Of a DNA stretch of 9,685 bases, positions 1 through 4,691 are shown piece by piece. The position numbers were made by a program, and so were the translations under genes. Position 1 is the stretch's first letter. Every line of letters starts with the position of its first letter. Source of the DNA: ATZT02 sp038124905 (GTDB lineage Bacteria > Actinomycetota > Actinomycetes > S36-B12 > UBA5976). The DNA lies in contig JAYPCW010000043.1 of the NCBI GenBank assembly GCA_038124905.1, positions 1 to 9,685 of the forward strand. The letters are read 5' to 3'. A model generated the notes under the pieces. It searched no databases. It saw only the letters and a program-made list of their open reading frames with translations, and was not told the origin of the DNA.

Positions 1-149
1 CCCAAGAGGCGCTTTGCTTTACCTATATCTAGCAAGCTTTCGTGTTCTGAGAATTCTCGTCTTTTAGGAACTTGCGGGAACAATTCATCAAGTAAATCTT
101 GATTTGTTCTTCGCATTAGCGAATCACTATCAAACGCTTGTGAAATTAG
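1..149 (-). pseudogene. C-terminal remnant of an NAD-dependent sugar epimerase/dehydratase, cut by window edge
   Basis: On the minus strand an open frame runs from an in-frame TAA at 152-150 down to the window edge, with its only ATG at 116-114. The predicted peptide includes the pieces RRTNQDLLDELFPQVPKRRE and ESLLDIGKAKRLLG. This resembles the C-terminal end of extended-SDR sugar epimerases, where a 'LLAEVFPGVP...ETLLSIDKARRLLGY' pattern follows the substrate-binding part; that resemblance is recalled, not searched. The Rossmann fold and the YxxxK catalytic region that should lie upstream (at higher coordinates) are absent, because the next gene on the other strand begins within about 100 bases. 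I therefore read it as a 5'-truncated remnant. A small independent gene starting at 116 is the alternative. The rest lies outside the window. Confidence 0.45.
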
Positions 150-154
150 TTACA
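139..154. promoter_or_regulatory. CRP/GlxR-like operator candidate
   Basis: TGTGA-N6-TTACA matches the CRP-family consensus TGTGA-N6-TCACA at nine of ten arm positions. Actinobacterial GlxR/CRP regulators are known to control some cell-wall hydrolase genes such as rpf, so a site about 50-115 bases before the possible starts of the M23 peptidase gene makes sense. A single near-match in AT-rich DNA can also be chance. Confidence 0.35.
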
Positions 155-191
155 AATGTGACAGCAGTGTTCTTTAGTTGCTAAAAAAGCC

Positions 192-197
192 TATTAT
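192..197 (+). promoter_or_regulatory. Candidate -10 box (TATTAT) for the M23 gene
   Basis: TATTAT lies 5 nt before the ATG at 203 and about 60 nt before the GTG at 260. No convincing -35 hexamer is visible at the right distance, so this may be an activator-dependent promoter using the CRP-like site upstream. If transcription starts near 203, the message would be leaderless for that ATG, or carry a leader of about 57 nt for the GTG at 260. Confidence 0.35.
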
Positions 198-259
198 TAT
201 TGATGATTTCTCGTATGCCCCCTGAGCGAACTAGCCGGAGGGCAGGTAAGGTCTTGTGG

Positions 260-1075
260 GTGATTCACCAGTTCAAACGCATTTTAGGCGCCGGCATTAT
301 TACTGTTGCCTTGTCACTAATTGGCGGAGTGGCAATTGCTGCCCCCAGCTATCCCGGTGAGTCGAGAGTTTCTGCGGGTCAAGTAAACAGTGATGTAAAA
401 GAAATGCAAGAAGCCATGATCAAACTTGGCTATTCAATTCCCTCGGCAACGGGTCGTTATGGGCCAGCAACAATTGCGGCGGTACAAGATTTTTATGCTC
501 GCCGTAATCAAATTGAAGATGGCAAGTCGATGGGACCAGCCGGTTGGGATTTACTTTTCAGACAAGCAGCAAATGCTTCTGAAAGAAGATCCAGTTCAGA
601 AAATTCCGCTTCGGTTAGTGGCACTTCATCACGCTCCAAAGCGGGTAAACAACCTTCACGTGGAACTCAAACCCGAAGTCTTCCTTATCGAGTTCCTGTA
701 ATAGGTCAAGTTAGCGCAACTTATATGCAACGTGGACGTCGCTGGGAAGGTGGTCGTCACACTGGAATTGACATTAGAGCTCCCCGTGGCACAAAAATTC
801 GCACCGTGATGGATGGCGAAGTAATAAAAACAGGTTACGCCAGAGGCTACGGTCGCTTAGTGACTATCAAGCATGCAGACGGCTCAGAAGCGATTTACGC
901 TCATATGACCAAAATTCTTGCCAAGAAAGGTCAACAGGTAGCAATTGGAGATGTAATTGGATTAGTCGGTTCAACAGGAAACTCCACCGGCAACCATGTT
1001 CACTTTGAAGTTAGAAGTGCTAGTGAAAAACTACTTGATCCAGTTGCTTGGTTAAAAGAGAACGCTAAGAAGTAA
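260..1075 (+). CDS. Secreted peptidoglycan-binding, M23 (LytM/LysM-type) endopeptidase
   Basis: A secreted cell-wall hydrolase expected to cut peptide cross-bridges in peptidoglycan. With the GTG at 260 it has 271 residues. It has a classic signal peptide (n-region MIHQFKR, hydrophobic core, cleavage near AIA-AP at about residue 27), a PG_binding_1-like domain (about 40-100, 'VKEMQEAMIKLGY...TGRYGPATIAAVQDF'), a Ser/Arg-rich linker (about 103-140), then a complete M23 domain. The metal and catalytic residues are present: H167xxxD171, H215 (YAHM) and H246-V-H248, so it should be active. I chose GTG 260 because of the purine-rich GGAGGG (237-242) and AGG (249-251) ahead of it and the normal signal peptide length. 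TTG 200, ATG 203, ATG 215 and TTG 254 are in-frame alternatives; ATG 203 could be used if the message is leaderless. A hairpin follows directly. Confidence 0.9.
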   Translation: MIHQFKRILGAGIITVALSLIGGVAIAAPSYPGESRVSAGQVNSDVKEMQEAMIKLGYSIPSATGRYGPATIAAVQDFYARRNQIEDGKSMGPAGWDLLFRQAANASERRSSSENSASVSGTSSRSKAGKQPSRGTQTRSLPYRVPVIGQVSATYMQRGRRWEGGRHTGIDIRAPRGTKIRTVMDGEVIKTGYARGYGRLVTIKHADGSEAIYAHMTKILAKKGQQVAIGDVIGLVGSTGNSTGNHVHFEVRSASEKLLDPVAWLKENAKK

Positions 1076-1083
1076 ATAAAAAA

Positions 1084-1126
1084 CACCTAGCGCCGTGAGG
1101 AAAAGGTATGTTCGCGACGCTAGGTG
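1084..1126. terminator. Bidirectional intrinsic terminator
   Basis: Nine-base perfect inverted repeat CACCTAGCG (1084-1092) and CGCTAGGTG (1118-1126) with a 25-base loop. The plus strand continues with AAAATTTTTA. The minus strand continues with TTTTTTATTTA, which is the better U-tract. It sits between the 3' ends of the converging M23 gene and the leftward sulfur operon and can serve both. The loop is longer than usual. Confidence 0.65.
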
Positions 1127-1133
1127 AAAATTT

Positions 1134-1316
1134 TTATCTAGAAAACATCCTTGAAAAGAATGATTCATTTGAAGATGACTTGCGATTTTTCATGGCATCT
1201 TCTTGACAGGTGCAGCGCTTGTCTTTAGGTACTCCGGCAAAAACCTCATCAAGGTGTTGGCCACAGCCTGAGTAAGTAACCTTGTTGCAGGTTCTACACA
1301 TTACGCGTGAGCACAT
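1134..1316 (-). CDS. Small Cys/His-rich (putative zinc-binding) actinobacterial protein
   Basis: A 60-residue protein with a clear metal-site pattern: C2, C7-x2-C10, C18-x2-H21 and C35-x-C37, followed by a basic, Ser-rich tail. The segment CRTCNKVTYSGCGQHLDEV resembles a short protein common in Actinobacteria (CRTCGK..W.GCG.H...V), of no known function as far as I recall. It is the last gene of the leftward operon, 20 bases after the rhodanese lipoprotein gene, and the terminator follows directly. AAGGAAAGG lies 13 bases before the ATG, a somewhat long spacing. Its place in a thiol/persulfide operon suggests that its thiolates may carry or sense metal or sulfane sulfur; that is inference. Despite its small size, the conserved Cys pattern supports a real gene. 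Confidence 0.75.
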   Translation of the reverse strand: MCSRVMCRTCNKVTYSGCGQHLDEVFAGVPKDKRCTCQEDAMKNRKSSSNESFFSRMFSR

Positions 1317-1336
1317 ATGTATTTATTTACCTTTCC

Positions 1337-1726
1337 TTAAGGGGTAACTAACGGGAATCCCGCAGCTGCCCAATCGATTGCTCCACCAGTCATGTTGTAA
1401 AGACTGGTAAACCCTAGTTTTTCCATTTCACCGGTTGCTACCTGAGAGCGATTGCCACTTCGGCAATAAACCGCATAAGTTTTTGTTTTATCCAGCGCCG
1501 AAACTTTTGACACGAAATCACTTGAAGAGACATCGATATTGACACTGCCGGCGATGTGGCCTTGATTAAATTCTTCAGGGGTTCTCACGTCCAAAATCAT
1601 GATGTTTTGATCTTTAATTACCTCAGCAAACCTTTGCACATCAACATCTTCTGTTGCAGAGGTTCCGCTCGAGCATCCTGCAAGTGCAATAGCAGCAATC
1701 GCCAGAGCAGCAAATAGTTTTTTCAT
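1337..1726 (-). CDS. Rhodanese-domain lipoprotein (extracytoplasmic sulfurtransferase)
   Basis: A 129-residue lipoprotein carrying a single rhodanese domain. The N-terminus has a short basic stretch, a hydrophobic core and the lipobox L-A-G-C18, so it should be processed by signal peptidase II and anchored on the outer face of the membrane. Residues about 28-127 form the rhodanese fold: LDVRTPEEFNQGHIAGSVNI, then the active loop C88-R-S-G-N-R-S, and the closing GG..DW...G.P. The catalytic Cys is intact and can carry a persulfide. The gene starts with ATG after TAGGAG; this Shine-Dalgarno sequence overlaps the TAG stop of the repressor gene, indicating coupled translation. It probably exchanges sulfane sulfur outside the membrane, in concert with the thioredoxin and membrane redox protein of the same operon; the partner is inferred. 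Confidence 0.9.
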   Translation of the reverse strand: MKKLFAALAIAAIALAGCSSGTSATEDVDVQRFAEVIKDQNIMILDVRTPEEFNQGHIAGSVNIDVSSSDFVSKVSALDKTKTYAVYCRSGNRSQVATGEMEKLGFTSLYNMTGGAIDWAAAGFPLVTP

Positions 1727-1733
1727 TTTTCTC

Positions 1734-2027
1734 CTAAGCCAGGCTCAAAAATAGTTTTTGTAGGTTTTCAGATACTTCTTCTGAATCTTTTCGTTTTTCG
1801 GTTAAGCATTCCTTCATGCTGGAAGTAAGTAAGGTGAAGGCTGCGGTATTTATTGCTTTGCTTACCGCTGACATTTGGGTGATTATTTCATCGCAGTTGC
1901 GACCCTCTTCAATCATTCTTAAAACTGCGCCAAGTTGTCCATGCGCGCGCTTCAAACGATTACTGATTTGTACCACTTGCTCTTCGTCAGTTAATACGTG
2001 ACTTGCTTTTGCTTTTTTGGCTGCCAT
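1734..2027 (-). CDS. cstR: CsoR/RcnR-family repressor, CstR-like persulfide sensor
   Basis: A 97-residue all-helical DUF156 repressor. Family signatures are present: RLKRAHGQLGAVLRMIEEGRNC (about 24-45), then D-x-I-x-T-Q-x-x-A-V, and a third helix ending in MKEC. The two sensing cysteines are C45 and C74, in the same register as copper-sensing CsoR (C45/H70/C74 in Bacillus subtilis). The histidine ligand is replaced by S70. Loss of that His with both Cys kept is the mark of CstR-type proteins, which form di- to tetrasulfide bridges when exposed to persulfides and then release DNA. Context agrees: every neighbour handles sulfane sulfur, and a CsoR/CstR-type palindrome lies at 2906-2921. The gene is third in the leftward operon, 5 bases after the thioredoxin gene, so it is probably autoregulated. 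The symbol is given by analogy. Confidence 0.85.
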   Translation of the reverse strand: MAAKKAKASHVLTDEEQVVQISNRLKRAHGQLGAVLRMIEEGRNCDEIITQMSAVSKAINTAAFTLLTSSMKECLTEKRKDSEEVSENLQKLFLSLA

Positions 2028-2032
2028 GATTT

Positions 2033-2398
2033 TTACTGTTCCTTTGACTTAGCTATTTCTGCGCGTACTTCATCCATATCTAAAGCTTCAATCGCATCAA
2101 GTAGTTCATTAAATTGTGGCGCTGGTAGAGCTCCGGCTTGATTGAAAACCAAAACTCCATCTCTAAACGCCATCAAAGTAGGGATTGAGGTGATGTTGGC
2201 GGCTCCCGCAAGCTCTCTTTGGGCTTCAGTATCTACCTTGCCAAAAGTAATGGCTGGTCTTTCTTCAGAAGCTTTTTCAAAAACTGGAGCAAACATTCGA
2301 CATGGCCCACACCAAGCAGCCCAAAAGTCAACAACAGTTATGCCTTCTTTGGCGATAATGTCTTCGAAATTTTCTGCGGTTAGTTCCTTTGTAGCCAT
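2033..2398 (-). CDS. trxA: Thioredoxin
   Basis: A 121-residue cytoplasmic thioredoxin with no signal peptide. It shows the active site W29-C30-G-P-C33 preceded by VVDFWAA, the conserved cis-proline P73 in TSIPT, and the usual FRDG...G segment. The C-terminus is about 12 residues longer than E. coli Trx, with a charged helix ending KSKEQ. The start ATG overlaps the stop of the upstream gene as TAATG, with AAAGGAG shortly before it, so translation is coupled to the CPVC membrane protein. In this operon its likely role is to reduce rhodanese or protein persulfides and release sulfide, or to feed electrons to the membrane protein; this is inferred from context, while the thioredoxin fold itself is certain. 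Confidence 0.95.
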   Translation of the reverse strand: MATKELTAENFEDIIAKEGITVVDFWAAWCGPCRMFAPVFEKASEERPAITFGKVDTEAQRELAGAANITSIPTLMAFRDGVLVFNQAGALPAPQFNELLDAIEALDMDEVRAEIAKSKEQ

Positions 2399-2889
2399 TA
2401 CTTTTCTTCTCCTTTACTGGCTGAGACTTTAGAAGAATCCACACTGCATGCAGATTCATTTAAAACTCTTTTTCTAAATGCGTACATTAAAAAGGCAATT
2501 CCAAACACTGCCAGAAATGGCTGGATTGGCGCGAAGTAGTTCATCGCGCCAGAGGTGCCAAGTGCGATTAAAACTAGTTTGTTACAAACTGGGCAACCAA
2601 TGGCAAAAAATGAAAGTAGACTCCCAATTCCACCAACTTTGAGTGACTTCTCTTCAGGTAAATAGTTTTCAGTGCGGATATAAGTTGCCAATAACAATCC
2701 AGCAAAGATGCTGGTGATGGCTAAAACTGGAACAGACCAAGGAGTCACTTCAACTGCGCGCCCAAAAACTGGATTTGGAATTACTGCAGTTGGAAGACCC
2801 AGCACTAAGTAGGTGCCAAGAGCGCCAACGATGGCAGTGATCCATCGTTTAGCTGGCCAAGCCATTATCGAGGTGAAGCAATTAGGCAT
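2398..2889 (-). CDS. Integral membrane protein with intramembrane CPVC motif (putative thiol redox or transport protein)
   Basis: From the ATG at 2889 it has 163 residues and about four membrane segments (roughly 17-37, 52-71, 86-115, 117-137). The third contains G-C99-P-V-C102-N-K, a thioredoxin-like CxxC placed in or at the membrane. Further cysteines are C4 and one in the tail (NESACSVDSS). I do not recognise a named family. It recalls, without clear homology, the membrane CxxC of VKOR and DsbD-type proteins. It is the first gene of the leftward operon and overlaps the thioredoxin gene by one base (TAATG), so passing electrons or sulfane sulfur between cytoplasmic thioredoxin and the exported rhodanese is plausible. 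An in-frame GTG at 2904 would add five residues, but the -10 box TATAGT (2901-2896) leaves the ATG at 2889 exactly at the expected transcript start, so a leaderless message is likely. Confidence 0.75.
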   Translation of the reverse strand: MPNCFTSIMAWPAKRWITAIVGALGTYLVLGLPTAVIPNPVFGRAVEVTPWSVPVLAITSIFAGLLLATYIRTENYLPEEKSLKVGGIGSLLSFFAIGCPVCNKLVLIALGTSGAMNYFAPIQPFLAVFGIAFLMYAFRKRVLNESACSVDSSKVSASKGEEK

Positions 2890-2895
2890 GGCTTT

Positions 2896-2901
2896 ACTAT
2901 A
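2896..2901 (-). promoter_or_regulatory. -10 box (TATAGT) of the leftward sulfur operon
   Basis: TATAGT on the minus strand lies 6 bases before the ATG at 2889. A 17-base spacer leads back to TATATA (2924-2919) as a weak -35, and the repressor palindrome fills the spacer. It mirrors the rightward -10 box on the other side of the operator. Confidence 0.65.
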
Positions 2902-2905
2902 CACG

Positions 2906-2921
2906 ATACCCCTAGGGGTAT
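2906..2921. promoter_or_regulatory. CstR/CsoR-type operator, perfect 16-bp palindrome
   Basis: ATACCCCTAGGGGTAT is a perfect inverted repeat of the ATACCC..GGGTAT type bound by CsoR-family repressors. It lies midway between the two divergent arms and inside both promoter spacers, so bound repressor would block both directions. The cognate repressor is most likely the CstR-like protein encoded at 1734-2027. Confidence 0.85.
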
Positions 2922-2926
2922 ATAGT
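2921..2926 (+). promoter_or_regulatory. -10 box (TATAGT) of the rightward sulfur operon
   Basis: TATAGT with TATACA at 2898-2903 as the -35, four of six matches to TTGACA, and an ideal 17-base spacer occupied by the palindrome. Transcription should begin near 2933, giving a leader of about 20 bases that carries the GGAGG ribosome site. Confidence 0.65.
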
Positions 2927-2943
2927 TGGTTCTAAGAAAATTC

Positions 2944-2948
2944 GGAGG
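2944..2948 (+). promoter_or_regulatory. Ribosome binding site deciding the start of the MBL-rhodanese gene
   Basis: GGAGG ends 4 bases before GTG 2953 and 10 bases before TTG 2959. The frame is also open from TTG 2926, but that codon overlaps the -10 box and would precede the transcript start. GTG 2953 is therefore preferred. Confidence 0.7.
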
Positions 2949-2952
2949 AACC

Positions 2953-4359
2953 GTGTCGTTGAAAATTATCAATATTGATACCCCTACTTTGGGCGATCGC
3001 TCATATCTAGCTCATGACGGGAAAACCGCTTTGGTTGTTGACCCACAGCGCGATATTGATCGGGTGCAAGAGCTTTTAAAGCAAGAAGGCGTTGAGCTAG
3101 GTGCGGTGGTCGAAACCCACATGCACAATGACTACGTCAGCGGCGGCTTGGTGTTAGCAAAAGAGCACGGCGCAAAATATTTAGTTCACGAGCAAGATCC
3201 AGTTACCTTTGAAAGACAAAGTGTTAAAGATGAAGAGATTGTCCCGGTTGGCAGTTTTGCTGTTCAAGCGCTGCATACTCCTGGCCACACCTTCACCCAC
3301 CTTTCTTATGCACTTTTAACTCCAGAAAATTCTTATCAAGGAGTTTTCACCGGTGGCTCTATGTTGCATGGATCAACTGGTCGGCCAGATTTACTTGGAT
3401 GGGATCACGCAGAAACTTTGGCAAGATTGCAACATGGGTCAGCTAATCGTTTAGCCGAACTCTTGGAAGATCATGTTTCAGTTCACCCAACACATGGGTT
3501 TGGATCATTTTGCGCCGCAACTTCAACCTGTGGCACATCATCAACCATTGCTGATGAAAAGCGAACTAATCCAGCACTGTTATTTACAGTTGATGATTTT
3601 GTGGCCCAAACTTTGGCTGGCTTAGATGCGTTTCCTGCCTATTACAAATACATGGGCCCAGCGAATCACGCCGGTCCTGGTCCAATTGATTTAAGCGAAT
3701 TAAAACGCATGAGTAGCCAAGAAGTATTAAAGGCTATTGAAAGTGACTCTTGGGTAGTCGACATTAGAAATCGCGATGGCTGGGCTAAAGCACACGTACC
3801 TGGATCTTTATCTTTTGGTTTAGATGGTTCGTTTGCGACTTATCTTGGTTGGGTTTTCCCTTATGAAGAAAAGTTGTACTTGCTCTCTGATAAATCCGAG
3901 GATATTAAAGAGGCGCAAAGAGAATTAGTTCGCATTGGTATCGAACGGCCTCAAGCAGCTTACGTAGGTGAGTTAGACGAATTTGAAAATCTCACCTCAA
4001 CTAAGGCTGTCACTTTTAATGATGTGGTTGAGGCGTTGAAGGATCCAAATATTTTGGTACTTGACGTAAGACGCAAGAGCGAAAGAGAAGCATCGCATAT
4101 CAAGGGCACCAGTCATATTCCGCTTCATGAGTTAAAAAAGCGCACCGAAGAGCTGCCTAAAGCTAAAGAGATTTGGGTCCATTGTGCCGGCGCCTATCGG
4201 GCAGCCGCTGCGGTAGGAATGCTTGAAAAAGCTGGCCTTAATGCGGTATTGATCAATGAACCATATGACGCAACTTTGAAAGTGAAAGAATTGCCAATTG
4301 AACTCGGTACTGTTGATGCTGGCCCAGTTGCCCCAAGTGACCAAGAGGTGAATGCCTAA
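2953..4359 (+). CDS. Metallo-beta-lactamase/double-rhodanese fusion (persulfide dioxygenase-like, CstB-type)
   Basis: A 468-residue cytoplasmic protein. Residues about 1-230 are an ETHE1/glyoxalase-II-like metallo-beta-lactamase domain with TH56-M-H58-N-D60-Y61, TPGH112 and PTH181GFGSFC. Rhodanese 1 (about 250-350) has no Cys in the active loop (LLSDKSE near residue 312), so it should be catalytically dead. Rhodanese 2 (about 353-450) has C411-A-G-A-Y-R and should be active. The layout matches CstB-type enzymes, which oxidise persulfide to thiosulfate or sulfite. Two positions differ from ETHE1: the final His of HxHxDH is Tyr, and the Asp of the TGD iron-ligand motif is Gly (G135 in FTGGSMLHGS). 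I recall the same changes in other actinobacterial fusions, so the metal site may be remodelled and dioxygenase activity is not certain. It is first of three genes under the operator at 2906. Confidence 0.85.
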   Translation: MSLKIINIDTPTLGDRSYLAHDGKTALVVDPQRDIDRVQELLKQEGVELGAVVETHMHNDYVSGGLVLAKEHGAKYLVHEQDPVTFERQSVKDEEIVPVGSFAVQALHTPGHTFTHLSYALLTPENSYQGVFTGGSMLHGSTGRPDLLGWDHAETLARLQHGSANRLAELLEDHVSVHPTHGFGSFCAATSTCGTSSTIADEKRTNPALLFTVDDFVAQTLAGLDAFPAYYKYMGPANHAGPGPIDLSELKRMSSQEVLKAIESDSWVVDIRNRDGWAKAHVPGSLSFGLDGSFATYLGWVFPYEEKLYLLSDKSEDIKEAQRELVRIGIERPQAAYVGELDEFENLTSTKAVTFNDVVEALKDPNILVLDVRRKSEREASHIKGTSHIPLHELKKRTEELPKAKEIWVHCAGAYRAAAAVGMLEKAGLNAVLINEPYDATLKVKELPIELGTVDAGPVAPSDQEVNA

Positions 4360-4361
4360 TT

Positions 4362-4691
4362 ATGAAAGAAGTCAGTGCTCAAGAAGCTTTCGAAAAAATC
4401 AATAGTGGCGAAGCAATTGGTATGGATGTTCGAGAAGCCATGGAATGGCAAGCAGGTCGCGCCGGTATTGAAAACGTAGATTGGAATCCTTTAAGTGGAT
4501 TTGACCCACAAAAATTGCCGCAAGATAAGCCAGTGATTTTTATTTGTCGCTCAGGCAATCGCTCGGGACAAGTAACCATGCAATTAGAAAACTATGGGCT
4601 TGATGTGGCAAACATGGTTGGTGGAATGCAAGCTTGGGAAGCTGCGGGATTGCCAATGGCCGCCGATAACGGATCACCTTACGTCGCCTAG
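4362..4691 (+). CDS. Single-domain rhodanese (cytoplasmic sulfurtransferase)
   Basis: A 109-residue protein, all of it one rhodanese domain, with no signal peptide or membrane helix. It shows MDVREAMEWQAGRAGIENV, the strand VIFICRSGNRS with catalytic C62 and the canonical six-residue loop C-R-S-G-N-R, and the closing MVGGMQAWEAAGLPM. The fold is complete. The ATG lies two bases after the stop of the fusion gene, and the TAG stop directly abuts the ATG of the exporter gene, so all three should be translated from one message. It probably passes sulfane sulfur to or from the fusion protein or low-molecular-weight thiols. The active loop is identical to that of the lipoprotein rhodanese of the opposite arm, giving one enzyme on each side of the membrane. 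Confidence 0.93.
   Translation: MKEVSAQEAFEKINSGEAIGMDVREAMEWQAGRAGIENVDWNPLSGFDPQKLPQDKPVIFICRSGNRSGQVTMQLENYGLDVANMVGGMQAWEAAGLPMAADNGSPYVA

Noticed and set aside
426..701. Open frame of 91 codons on the plus strand inside the M23 gene
   Set aside because: It overlaps a confidently identified gene in another frame, has no family features and no ribosome site.
2142..2432. Open frame of 96 codons on the plus strand opposite thioredoxin
   Set aside because: Antisense shadow of the thioredoxin gene, whose active site and fold are unmistakable.
2993..3000. GCGATCGC octamer resembling the cyanobacterial HIP1 repeat
   Set aside because: Single occurrence within a coding sequence; all other evidence points to an actinobacterium.
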